Source: Phaseolus vulgaris
Taxonomy: Eukaryota > Streptophyta > Magnoliopsida > Fabales > Fabaceae
DNA length: 64,000 nucleotides
Direction: 5' to 3'
NCBI RefSeq assembly: GCF_000499845.2
Contig: NC_023759.2
Coordinates: 22,501,069-22,565,068, forward strand
The translations under genes were made by a program, and so were the position numbers. Below are positions 47,240 to 57,566 of the stretch, piece after piece. Position 1 is the first letter of the stretch; the number at the start of each line of letters is the position of its first letter. Below the pieces are notes generated by a model, which saw only the letters and a program-made list of their open reading frames with translations, had not been told where the DNA came from and did no database searches.

Positions 47240-47449
47240 ACTTTAAGCAACGTTTTTAAAATTGTGGTTGTTATAAAGATTTTAGGCAACGGTTTTAAAA
47301 TTGTTGTCTTTATAAAAACCGTGGCCTATTACAAATGGTCACGCTCACCTCGACCACGGCTAAAAAGTCGTTGCCTAAACTTTAGGCCACAATTTTTATG
47401 TTTTATGCCACAATTTTATGTTGTTGTCTAAAAAATATTTTTTTGTAAT
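47240..47449 (+). repeat. Subterminal repeat array, probable CACTA element end
   Basis: Repeated motifs such as GCAACGTTTTTAAAATTGTGG, GGCAACGGTTTTAAAATTG and inverted forms (CCGTGGCC, GGCCACAATTTT) occur in both orientations. The array ends TTTTTTTGTAATG, close to the reverse complement of a CACTACAAAAA end. It may be the right end of the degraded CACTA element whose coding fragment is at 45640-45910. Confidence 0.45.
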
Positions 47450-47489
47450 GATTGCATGGATAAAATGAGAATATTTAAGTAAACTCAAA

Positions 47490-48430
47490 TCCACGTGGGG
47501 CCTAGGAATAAAAGATCTCAAACAATTCAATATGGCACCATTAGGATAATGGAAGTGGAGACCTGGAGTGAGGATTTATGGTTATGGAAACGGGTCTCGA
47601 AATCTAAGTATATGGATCTTGGAGAGGGTTGGATGACATAGATTCAAACCATGATTCTTGGTGGTGGAGAAATATCAGAAAGATATGTGGGGGGAGTTCA
47701 AATAACTAGTTTGATAGGTATAGAAGGTGTTGAGTAGGAAAAGGGAATACATTTATATTTTGGTCTGATATATGGTTAGAGAATGATTCTCTTAAAAATA
47801 CATACCCTAGATTATTCTTAAACTTAGTTAAAAAAAAGGGTATTGTTAAGCAATATGGAATATGGCATGAGAACTAGTGGCAATGGAAGATTATATGGAG
47901 AAGATATTGGTTCCAATGGGAATATGAATATTTTACTGTCTTTATGAATGATTTGAAAAATATATCAATTGATATACATAGGAAAAATGTATGGATGTGG
48001 TTGGGTGACTCTTCAAAAACATATTTTGTAACCACATATTAACTTTAAATTTGATTCAATATGGAAAACAAAAGCGCTTCCCTCAACATAATTTTTTGCA
48101 TGGCGTGTCATAATTAAAAAATTGCAACTTATGAAAACTTAACGAATAGAGTAATTCAAGTTGGTGGCGATCTATGTGCCATGTGTGGTCTTGAACAAAA
48201 GTGTGTAAGTCATATTATATTTACGTGTAAGGTGACCTCTAAGGTGTGGTATATTGATTTGTTGCCTGGAAGGTTATTTGTATATTGTGATACGGCTTAA
48301 CAAAACTTTGCTCAAATAGATATTATGGGTATAAATAACATAGGTAAATAATATATGGAGATGTATGTGGATTGTTGCCATTGGGAAAATTTGGAATCAT
48401 AAAAACTGAATTCAATGATGCAGTGGCGGA
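47490..48430 (+). pseudogene. LINE (L1-type) reverse transcriptase C-terminal relic
   Basis: Frame-shifted plus-strand pieces include TFIFWSDIWLENDSL, then VWMWLGDSSKTYFV, and the zf-RVT zinc region LCAMCGLEQKCVSHIIFTC with KVWY after it (about 48170-48260). This is the order of the C-terminal domain of plant non-LTR retrotransposon polymerases. Many stops are present and no 5' portion remains. Confidence 0.7.
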
Positions 48431-49150
48431 TCCGATAGAAATTTTCACAATGACAAATTAATGCTTGGGCATTAGTAAACTATAAATTCCCTAATACAAA
48501 TTTTTCCTACTCTAACTGGTGCATTAAATTGGTTGCTTGCCTAAAATCACTACACTGACCTCTTTGTTGTTAGATACATTTTGCTTGTTTGTTTTTTCCC
48601 CTTATATATAAATGCCTATAATGTAGGCATGATATGTGTATCTGAGGGATTATCCAATGATTGAAATTAGGGTATAGCCTATGGAGCTTCATGTAGTTGC
48701 AAAGGCATGTAGGACCTCACTTCGTTCATATCATCATTGTTTGATGGGTTATTCTTTCTGATTTGTAGGGGAGTTTGATAGATAACTTTTGCATTCTAAG
48801 GCATATTTTGAGCATAATGTAAACATATGTTAGCTAAGTTAAGAGTTTCATAGGTGGATGTAAATGTGTGTTATTTTTTGGTGAGATGTATTTCTTGGTT
48901 GGCTCATGGTTGATGCCTAAATATCGCTTTGGTGATACATTTACCTTTATATCTTGTTAGAAATTTTTTTTATACGGATTAGAATACCCGAATACTCCTA
49001 TTTATTTCACTTTTTATTGTCAATAAAAAAAATACCTAAATTCTTCACACTTATCATTATCACACATTTGCTATCATACTATTTTTATTAGGGTAATTAT
49101 CATCAATACCTCTCTCATTGTGATAACCATTACATAAAAAGATTTAGATA

Positions 49151-49182
<32 letters not shown>

Positions 49183-49214
49183 AATAGTACTCTAATGAAA
49201 AAAAATTAAAAAAA
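48431..49214. other. AT-rich intergenic region
   Basis: No ORF or element recognised. A TA run lies at about 49149-49176. Confidence 0.5.
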
Positions 49215-49628
49215 AAATTAAATAGTAACCAATTTTAGAGACAAAAAATATTAGTCACTATATTAATTAAGTTAGATACTATTTTAGAGACTAAAAAGTT
49301 ATTGGTATTTAAAGTGATTTCTATTATTAATAAAAAATATAAAATGGATTCTAAATTGATATCTAAATTAGTTACCAAAGTTTTAACTACTAGTATTTTA
49401 AATTCTAAATTAGTCTCTAAAAGACTAATAGTATTTTAGAATATAAAGTAGTTAGTAGTTAAAATCTTAGTAGTTAATGGTTAGATATTAATTTGGAAAC
49501 AACTTTATACATTTTTATTAATAATAGAAACTACTCTAGATACGAATAACTTTTTTAGTTTATAAAATGGTTTCTAATTTAATCAATATATTTATCTCTA
49601 AAATTAGTTTCTATTTAATGATAATTTG
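49215..49628. mobile_element. Diverged CACTA-type foldback MITE copy
   Basis: Shows the arm blocks of the family (AACCAATTTTAGAGAC at the left, TCTCTAAAATTAGTTTCTATTTAATGAT at the right) with TTAGTTACCAAAGTTTTAACTAC in the centre. Termini are eroded. It ends about 100 bp before the intact CACTA element. Confidence 0.65.
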
Positions 49629-49726
49629 GTTTGCTAATTGAGAAATATTGTGAAGAAAGTAAAATAAATAAGGAAAATTATATAAAAGGGAGAAAATTAA
49701 AATGTTTTGGTAGGAAAAAAAATAAA

Positions 49727-49880
49727 CACTAGTACAAAATTTGAAAACAACGACTATTTATTTAGTGCGGCTTTGCGTTTAAACGCATTTGTAAAAAACG
49801 CGGTGGCATTTTTGTAATTAAATTGATTTACAAATGCGGTCTTACCCTAGAACCGCATTTGTAAATCAATTTTACCCTAA
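49727..49880 (+). repeat. Left subterminal region of the CACTA element
   Basis: After the CACTAGTAC end come an AACGCATTTG box (about 49779-49790), then TTTACAAATGCGGTC (about 49827-49842) and its inverted partner ACCGCATTTGTAAATC (about 49852-49867), which can form a hairpin. Such repeats are the binding sites of the TNPA-type proteins in En/Spm. Confidence 0.75.
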
Positions 49881-50805
49881 AAATAGAAGCGCGCCACTGG
49901 TTTTCACTTTCACTTTCGTCTTCTCCGCTCTTCGTTTCAACGTTCTCAGCTGTCTCCGCTTTGCATTGTAAGTTTTAGCTCTCTCTGCTTCAACGTTTGT
50001 TTTCGTTTTTCGTTTTTGTCATTGTCATTATTCACTTCCTTGGCATTGTCATTTCGTTTCCTTACTCGTTTTCTGCATATAGGTGGTTACTGTTCTATTG
50101 GTTCTCTGGTTTTTTCTGCTCCGCCACCGCCACTACTTCCGTCACCGCCACTGCTTCCGCCACCGCCTTCGCCTACGTCTCCGATCACCATCAACCTAAA
50201 GGTTGGTGTTGTATTTATTTAATATTTTGAATTTATATTTAAAATTTTGAATTCATATTTAATATTTTGAATTTTTATTTTTCTGTATTATAATATATAT
50301 TTAATTAATAACTAATATAACTTGGAATGTATATAACTAATAACTAATAATTTATATATTTGTGTGTATTTTGAATTTTTGTATTATATAATTTCTATTT
50401 TCTTAAATTTATATTATATATAAATTCTATTTTTGTAATTATTTTTATTTTTTGCACTTTCTCTTTGCATATCTTTCTTTTTTTCCCTGGCATCATTTAT
50501 TTTTTATAATTGTTACTTTAAACTACTTTTACTTAAATAAAAATGAATATGATATTAATCTTTATGGAAGTATAATTCTATAGTGTATTAAACTTTGTTC
50601 TAGAATTTTAATTTTAGAAGTGAAATATTTAGTTAGTTGTTAATTACATTTTAATAAAAGTTTTATGTTATGTTAGTTATTGTTACTTTTAGAATAGAAA
50701 TATCGTGTTTGGATTGAGTCCGGGGGTGTTCGACCCTCGGCAAATGTGTGAGATTGAAGAGAATACTAATTATTAGAAAATCCTAACTATATTCCAGAAT
50801 ATATA
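49881..50805 (+). promoter_or_regulatory. Promoter and leader of the CACTA transposase
   Basis: A pyrimidine-rich leader-like stretch (49905-50200, TCTTCGTTTCAACG, CTCTCTGCTTCAACG) is followed by AT-rich sequence up to the transposase ATG. A GTAAGTTTT near 49968 and several TTNCAG-like sites suggest a 5' intron, but none is certain. The small open frames here (around 50000-50230) are not supported as genes. Confidence 0.4.
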
Positions 50806-53800
50806 ATGGATCGAAGTTGGATTAATGCTGTTCGTATAAGTGATGAGTACGAAAGGGGAGTAGAGGAATTTATACAATTTGCACAGCGTAACGCGATTAT
50901 TAGTGGTCATGATGGAGCAAAGATCAGGTGTCCGTGCGTTAACTGTTTGAATGGAAGGATACTGGATGTGAATATCATGAGGGAACACCTGCTATGTGAT
51001 GGGTTTCTTCGATCTTATACAACTTGGACATGGCATGGTGAATTATTAAATTTACCACGTGTTTCCGTAACTGAAGAATATGTGGGTTCTACCATGGATG
51101 AAGCAGTACACGATGATGGAGATGATGATCGATTGGAGGACATGATTCGTGATGTGGGAGCTGAGTGTTTTGCAAAAGCGCATGGATATGAAAGTATGTC
51201 AAAAGATGCAGAGACTCCTTTGTATCCTGGATCAACTAACTTCACACGGTTGTCGGCGGTGTTAAGATTGATGAATTTGAAGGCAATAAACGGATGGACT
51301 GATAAAAGCTTCACGGAATTGCTCCAGTTGTTGAAGGATATGCTTCCAGAGGGAAATAGTCTACCTAATCGTAATTACGAGGCCAAAAAGATTCTTTGTC
51401 CAATGGGTATGGAGTACAAAAAGATACATGCATGTCCTAATGATTGTATATTATACCGGAAAGATTTTGAATTGTTGAAAAGTTGTCCGAGGTGTGGGTT
51501 ATCACGTTATAAGTTGAAACAAAAAGATGATGATTCTATTGATGACATGGAAAAGCATGGACCCCCAATGAAGGTTATGTGGTATCTTCCCATCATTCCA
51601 AGGATGAAGCGTTTGTTTGCAAACCCAGACGATGCTAAGAATCTTAGATGGCATGCAGATGAGAGGAAATGCGATGGCATGTACCGACATCCAGCTGATT
51701 CTATTCAATGGAAGAAATTTGATGATGACTTTCCAGAATTTGGTAAAGAATCAAGAAATATCCGACTTGGTTTAGCTACAGACGGAATGAATCCGTTTGG
51801 TAATATGAGTACAAATCACAGTTCATGGCCTGTATTACTAGTTATTTACAACTTACCTCCTGGATTGTGCATGAAGCGAAAATACATGATGTTGTCTATG
51901 ATGATATCCGGTCCGAAACAACCAGGGAATGATATTGATGTTTATCTAAGTCCCCTAATTGAAGATTTGAAGTTAATGTGGGACCAGGGTGTCGAAGTAT
52001 TTGACGGATTTGCTAATGAAACTTTCAAGCTTCATGCCATGTTATTTTGCACCATCAATGACTTTCCGGCATATGGTAACTTATCAGGTTATAGTGTTAA
52101 GGGTCACAAAGCGTGTCCAATATGCGAAGAAGACACTGCTTCTCAACAATTGAAACATGGAAGGAAAACAATATATCTTCGGCATCGGAGGTTTCTTAGA
52201 AGTCATCATCCTTACCGGAGGTTGAAAAAAGCCTTTAATGGACACCAAGAGGGTAGTGGTCCACCAACTCCATTAACCGGTGTTGAGGTTTACGAAAAGG
52301 TAAATAACATAGACCACACCTTCGGCAAGTCCAAAAAAAAGTCATCTGTGACAAATATTTGGAAGAAGAAATCAATCTTCTTTGATCTTCCGTACTGGTC
52401 GAGGTTAGAAGTCAGACATTGTATAGATGTAATGCATGTTGAGAAGAATGTGTGTGATAGCTTAATTGGTACACTTCTTAACATTAACGGGAAGACGAAG
52501 GATGGTCTAAATGCTCGTTTAGATTTGATTGAGATGAACATACGCGGCGAGTTGGCACCCATACAAATGGGTAAGCGTACATATTTGCCCCCAGCCTGTT
52601 ACACAATGTCAAAAGATGAAAAAATTAGTTTTTGTCAATGTCTAAAGGGTGTGAAAGTGCCACAAGGACATTCCTCAAATGTGAAGAGTCTAGTGTCAAT
52701 GCAAGATTTGAAGTTAATTGGGTTGAAGTCTCATGATTGTCACATCTTGATACAACAGTTGTTGCCGGTAGCTATCCGTGGGATCTTACCAAAAAATGTT
52801 AGACACACCATAACCCGTTTGTGCTCATTCTTCTCTTCCATCTGTTGTAAAGTCATTGATCCCTCAAAACTAGATGAACTTCAAAATGAAATTGTTGTTA
52901 TCTTGTGTGAATTGGAAATGTTTTTTCCTCCGTCTTTTTTTGACATCATGGTTCATCTAGTGGTGCATCTGGTAAGAGAGGTTAGATTGTGTGGACCAGT
53001 GTACTTAAGATGGATGTATCCTGTTGAGCGGTATATGAAAATTTTGAAAGGTTATGTGAAAAATCATTATCGTCCAGAGGCTTCAATGATTGAAAGGTAC
53101 ATAGCTGAAGAAAGTATTGAATTTTGTTCAAAGTACATGACAAAAGCAAATCCAATAGGTGTTCCAGCTAATTCATGGCACCACAGGCGTTCTACAAGTA
53201 AATGTTTACGTGGTGTGAATATTGTAAGCAAATCTCGATCAGAAGTCTTGCAAGCACATTTGTACATATTGAATAACACAGATGAAGTTGTACCTTACAT
53301 AGAAGCTCATAAAGCCATTGTGAAGGCAAATAACCCAAGACAAGCAGAGAAATGGGTCTTGATGGAACATAATAGAACTTTCATGCCTTGGTTTAAAGAT
53401 GAGGTGTTCAAGGATTCAACGGCATCAGAGACCTTGACTTGGTTGGCTGCTGGATTGAAGTTTGATGTCATTTCATGTACAGCGTACGAAGTGAATAATT
53501 GTATATTTTACACGAAGTCCCTGGATGAAAAGAGTACAGTTCAAAATTCTGGTGTTACTCTTGAAGCCGAGTCAATGCAGTTTTCGACTTCGAAAGATAC
53601 AAATCCAGTACTTGGATCAATGGCATACTATGGGTTTATAGAAGAGATATGGGAGATTGACTACACTAAGTTTTCCGTTCCAGTTTTCAAGTGTAAATGG
53701 GTTGATAATAAAAGTGGGGTTAAAATTGATGAATCAGGATTCACACTAGTGGACTTTCGAAAGATAGGGTATCGAGATGAGCCATTTATAATGGTTCAAC

Positions 53801-54006
53801 AAGCATCTCAGGTTTTCTATGTGAAAGATCCTACGTCAGAACATTGGTATGTCGTTTTACACGGGAAAAAACAAGGGGAAGCCATAGATGATATTGAATA
53901 TGGCGAAACTCGTTCATTCACACCAATGATAACTAATAAAGATGACGATGTACTTGATGATGTACATGCAACCCGTAAAGACCACAGTGAAGGAATTTAC
54001 ATATAA
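50806..54006 (+). CDS. TNP2-type CACTA transposase, 1066 aa
   Basis: One uninterrupted reading frame from ATG 50806 to TAA 54006. The N terminus (about 4-85) is the transposase-associated domain with WINAVRISDEYERGVEEFI and the Cys pair in CPCVNC. The TNP2 catalytic region follows (about 270-460), with WHADERK, LGLATDGMNPFGNMS (Asp at about 326), PVLLVIYNLPP and KACPICEED. A DUF4218-like region comes next (FFDIMVHLVVHLVREV, YPVERYMKILKGYVKN). The C terminus carries a DUF4216-like region (VFKCKWVD, PFIMVQQASQVFYVKDP). The enzyme should bind the element ends and cut at the CACTA termini. Its length is typical of complete TNP2 proteins, and the coding sequence looks under constraint. It is followed 118 bp later by the second gene. 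Confidence 0.95.
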   Translation: MDRSWINAVRISDEYERGVEEFIQFAQRNAIISGHDGAKIRCPCVNCLNGRILDVNIMREHLLCDGFLRSYTTWTWHGELLNLPRVSVTEEYVGSTMDEAVHDDGDDDRLEDMIRDVGAECFAKAHGYESMSKDAETPLYPGSTNFTRLSAVLRLMNLKAINGWTDKSFTELLQLLKDMLPEGNSLPNRNYEAKKILCPMGMEYKKIHACPNDCILYRKDFELLKSCPRCGLSRYKLKQKDDDSIDDMEKHGPPMKVMWYLPIIPRMKRLFANPDDAKNLRWHADERKCDGMYRHPADSIQWKKFDDDFPEFGKESRNIRLGLATDGMNPFGNMSTNHSSWPVLLVIYNLPPGLCMKRKYMMLSMMISGPKQPGNDIDVYLSPLIEDLKLMWDQGVEVFDGFANETFKLHAMLFCTINDFPAYGNLSGYSVKGHKACPICEEDTASQQLKHGRKTIYLRHRRFLRSHHPYRRLKKAFNGHQEGSGPPTPLTGVEVYEKVNNIDHTFGKSKKKSSVTNIWKKKSIFFDLPYWSRLEVRHCIDVMHVEKNVCDSLIGTLLNINGKTKDGLNARLDLIEMNIRGELAPIQMGKRTYLPPACYTMSKDEKISFCQCLKGVKVPQGHSSNVKSLVSMQDLKLIGLKSHDCHILIQQLLPVAIRGILPKNVRHTITRLCSFFSSICCKVIDPSKLDELQNEIVVILCELEMFFPPSFFDIMVHLVVHLVREVRLCGPVYLRWMYPVERYMKILKGYVKNHYRPEASMIERYIAEESIEFCSKYMTKANPIGVPANSWHHRRSTSKCLRGVNIVSKSRSEVLQAHLYILNNTDEVVPYIEAHKAIVKANNPRQAEKWVLMEHNRTFMPWFKDEVFKDSTASETLTWLAAGLKFDVISCTAYEVNNCIFYTKSLDEKSTVQNSGVTLEAESMQFSTSKDTNPVLGSMAYYGFIEEIWEIDYTKFSVPVFKCKWVDNKSGVKIDESGFTLVDFRKIGYRDEPFIMVQQASQVFYVKDPTSEHWYVVLHGKKQGEAIDDIEYGETRSFTPMITNKDDDVLDDVHATRKDHSEGIYI

Positions 54007-54124
54007 ACATTCAACCCACATGCAACATGTAAATAAACATTTATAATTTTATGTATTATTTTTATATGATTTTAATTCGATGCACATTAACTAATGTTTG
54101 TTACCTAATTTTTTTAACAGAGAC

Positions 54125-57012
54125 ATGGATGACGACCAGACTCCAGTTAGACCTCGATCTGGGCGAGGTAGTAGAGGACCTACTAGATTGAAGCGTCTTG
54201 CATTGAGACGTGCTGCTGGTGAGAAGAGACATGTTGACATTGACGTCAACACTGGAGTGGCTTTTGGTCCTAAGGCAGATGAGTTTATGAGCTATCTTGG
54301 AGTTGTTTCTCGTGAAAGGCTCTCCATTTTGATTAATTCATGGGATGAGGTTTCAGAGGTTGATCGGAACATGCTATGGGAGGATGTTCTGGTAAGCTTT
54401 ACATTATTATTGTTATCATATAATGCTTTTTAATATTGATTAATTAATTTTAATTTGATGATGTTATTTTCCAGGCAAACTTTGACATTCCTGATGTGGA
54501 ACCGCTTCGATCAAAGATATTATCCAATATCGCACTTAAATTTCGTACCTTTAAGTCAAGACTGACTTCGAGATACATTTTTGGCGACCTTAAAGACAAA
54601 AATCCATGTTTAAAGTACCAACATATTGATGAAGAGACATGGCGTCTTTTTAGAGAAAGCCGTGAAAATGAGGCTTGGATGGTAAGTGAAGTAACTTTTT
54701 TGTTTATATAACATTAATAAGTTTATCTTATTTACTTCAGTTTGTTTATTTCAATTATGACAGGATCGTCGGAAGAAAGCTCAAGAGATAGCTTTGAAGA
54801 ATCTTACCCCGCACGTTATGTCTCGTTCGAGGTATAGAAAACTTGAGCAAACACTGATGGTGGAAAAGGAGAAATCTCAACAGGGGACGTATTCTGAGAA
54901 TGTGGAAACAGGGGTCACTTCTCCTCCACCACCTTTTCGCCATGAAAAATGGAAGAGGGCCCGAATTAAAAAGTCCGGTGCACCAAGTTCCGAGCAATCC
55001 GGGGTTATAATCGAAAAAATTGTAAGTTATTTTTGTTATTTTCAATTTTTTTAAAGCATTAATTATATTAATGATTGAAAATATGATTTTTGTGTACTCT
55101 TGCAGGATTCCTTGGAATCCGACGGTACATTTGTTGCTGAAGGTCGTCACGATATCCTGGTTGAAGCAATTGGACGACCTGAACACTCTGGTCGTGTTCG
55201 TGCCGCTGGACAAGGGGTCGGAATTAAACTTTTTTTTGGAGTTTCAGAACGACAGCCATCCTCCTCCTCCAAGAAGGAAACTCAAATGAAGACTAAGTTA
55301 CGTGAAGAAATAATGGAGGAGATGAGAAAGGAGACTGATTTGATGTGGCTGCAGATGAAAAAGGAGAATGATCGAATGCGACAAGAGTTTCTATCGCAAC
55401 AAGTTTGTGCTGAGCCGATTGAACCCCTTGTTAGTCCCACTCCCAAGAGCACAAAGGGGAGTTGTGCGGCTCCTCCAACATCAGGGGATGATATCAATGG
55501 GCAGACAGAGGATTGTGAGCTACTGGTAGTGGGCGGCAAACTTCCTCGGGTGGTGGCACTTGGAAAAGTCTATAAAAACGCCACCACCTTACATAACGTT
55601 CCTCTCTCCCCTGATGTGGCGAAGGTAACTGTTGAAAAAGTACGATTTCCTGATGCTCGTGTTCCACTACCTTCAGATGAGGTAACCACTGTGGCCGATG
55701 CATTTCAGACATTCGTTGCCTGGCCCAGAGAGCTCATTCGATCTATGCCCGAACCTCATGTAATAATTTCGTTTCATTATATTATTTTTTATTTATATTT
55801 ATATATTACATATAATTTAATACAAATGTTGTTTATCTTGTGGGAACCTTTTCAGCCACCAACTCCGAAAAAGAAGCGTGAGGTTCCAGTTGACGATCCT
55901 ATGGCTTCCCTACGTCTCATTGCTAGTCAGATTGGCAATGATCCTTTTCCAGTTCCGTGGGATAATACATTTTTTCAAATCAACACTGAACTGCCACTGA
56001 TGATTTACAACACAGATTTATCAGAATTTATATCTGGGAACCAGGAGCTCAATATAAGTATAATTCAATTTTTTATGATGTAAGTATCTTTACCTATTAT
56101 TCAATTTACTTTATGTTAAATTATTATTGATTATGCTTTAACTAAAAACTTGTAGGTTTTTGCACAGAGTCTGTATCACTGAGGGGAAGGAAAATATGTA
56201 TGGATTCGTAGATCCTGCATATACTAATCCCGTTGGACCAAACTCAACTGAGACTCAAGCATACATCACTAACATCCTGGAAAAAGAGGGAAAACAAATT
56301 TATTTATGCCCTTACATTAATGAGTAAGTTTAATTATATGTCATCAATTATTATTATTTCATGTTTTAAATATTTACTAACTCTTTTCAATGATCATATA
56401 GGCATCATTGGCAGTTACTTGTCTTATCAATGGTTGATAAGACTGCTGTGTGGTTCTGTTCCCTACACAAGAAGATGCCCACAAAATTTAAGGATATCAT
56501 TGATACGTAAGTATAGTATAAACTTAACTTTGTATATGTTACTAATTAACCATCTACTAACGAGGTTTTTTGTATTAACCAGTTCATGGCGTGGATATAA
56601 CATCCTAAAAGGTCGATCCAGTTCAAATAATTTGAACTACATAAGAGTAAAGGTTTGTAATTTTTTTCTTTCTCTATTATCATTGTTTATCAATATACTA
56701 ACATATTACTTTTTATTGAATTATATAGTGTAATAAACAACCAGGAAGCTATGAGTGTGGCTATTACATTATGCAATGGATGATTACCATTATAAGACTA
56801 GGTGTTAAAACTGGTTGGAAGGAGGTATATGTTAAATCATTTTTATAATTCTTGAACATATATATATCTAGAAACTAATTTATGTCAACTTTGCAATGCA
56901 GTTATTCACAGAAGAAACACCAATGAGTGAGGAAGGCATTTCATATGTTAGAGATTCTTGGTCCACATACTTCATTAATTTTTATAACTCTAGCATAAGT
57001 AAACAACATTAG
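54125..57012 (+). CDS. CACTA second protein: Ptta/En/Spm domain plus ULP1-like C48 domain, ten exons
   Basis: Exons 54125-54391, 54475-54681, 54764-55021, 55106-55759, 55856-56079, 56156-56323, 56402-56506, 56583-56652, 56729-56824 and 56902-57012 join without a stop into 720 codons (719 aa). Residues about 60-190 match the plant Ptta/En/Spm domain (WEDVLANFDIPDVEP, RFKSRL-like, WMDRRKKAQEIALKNLTPH). A charged coiled coil follows at about 300-340. The C terminus (about 560-700) resembles a C48/ULP1 cysteine protease: HHWQLLVLS with His at about 595, Gln about 655, and SYECGYYIMQWM with Cys at about 661. The expected acidic residue after the His strand reads Cys in WFCSLHKK. The role may be DNA-end binding plus deSUMOylase-like cleavage, or a binding-only protease relic. 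A 5' exon before 54125 is possible, since AACAG sits just upstream at 54116-54120. Confidence 0.85.
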
Positions 57013-57160
57013 TGGTTTTATTATATGTAATTTGATCACTTGTAAATGTACATTTTGATGATTTCAATTGGTTACTACATTTTTGTATTTGTCTGGCTGG
57101 GTTTAATCATTATGCAGGTTATTTAAATATGGTTTCTGCACAAAACAGGATATACCAAAA
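57013..57160 (+). other. 3' untranslated region of the CACTA second gene
   Basis: AT-rich stretch between the stop codon and the right subterminal array. No exact polyadenylation signal can be assigned, though ATTATATGTAATTTG-type sequence is present. Confidence 0.45.
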
Positions 57161-57164
57161 AAAA

Positions 57165-57548
57165 AAAACACTATTTACAAATGCGGTCATTTACCAAGAC
57201 CGCATTTGTAAATAGTGAATTCGCATTTACAAATGCGGTCTTAGTAAATGACCGCATTTGTAAATAGTGATTTATGAATGCGGTTTTTACCAAGACCGCA
57301 TTCATAAATCCTAAACCCCAAACTCACTCCCTAATTCAGAATAATATACAAATGCGGTTATCTAAAATGACCGCATTTGTAAATGTGATTATACAAATGC
57401 GGTTATCTAAAATGACCGCATTTGTAAATGTGATTTATGAATGCGGTCATAGGACCGCATTTGTAAATTCCAGATTTACAAATGCGTGTTGATCAAATGC
57501 GGTTCTATGACCGCATTTGTAAATTTAAAATAGCCGCATTTGTTTAAC
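57165..57548 (+). repeat. Right subterminal repeat array of the CACTA element
   Basis: More than a dozen copies of ACAAATGCGG or its complement CCGCATTTGT occur in 380 bp. They are mostly arranged as facing pairs separated by 5-12 bases, for example ACAAATGCGGTCATTTACC facing GACCGCATTTGT. Two near-identical tandem units (GATTATACAAATGCGGTTATC) lie at about 57343-57430. Open frames inside the array are artefacts. Confidence 0.9.
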
Positions 57549-57566
57549 TTATCTGCACTAGTGAAA

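Larger units (their letters stand above)
49727..57563 (+). mobile_element. Complete, apparently autonomous CACTA (En/Spm) transposon, 7.84 kb
   Basis: Left end CACTAGTACAAAATTTG and right end ATCTGCACTAGTG form short CACTAGT terminal inverted repeats. A 3-bp AAA duplication flanks the element (49724-49726 and 57564-57566). Subterminal arrays of ACAAATGCGG in both orientations lie inside both ends and are much longer on the right. The interior encodes an uninterrupted TNP2 transposase (50806-54006) and a ten-exon second gene (54125-57012), both in the same direction. No frameshift or internal stop was found in either. All parts expected of a mobile CACTA element are therefore present. Confidence 0.93.

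Noticed and set aside
49997..50230. Two overlapping small frames (Pro/Ala/Thr-rich) before the CACTA transposase
   Set aside because: Likely untranslated leader; composition comes from a CCGCCAC repeat and no domain is seen.
57274..57492. 72-codon frame with internal repeats
   Set aside because: Lies in the CACTA subterminal array; its repeats are the ACAAATGCGG boxes.
57165..57548. CRISPR-like regularly spaced repeats
   Set aside because: Repeats are short, in both orientations and unevenly spaced inside a plant transposon end; not a CRISPR array.
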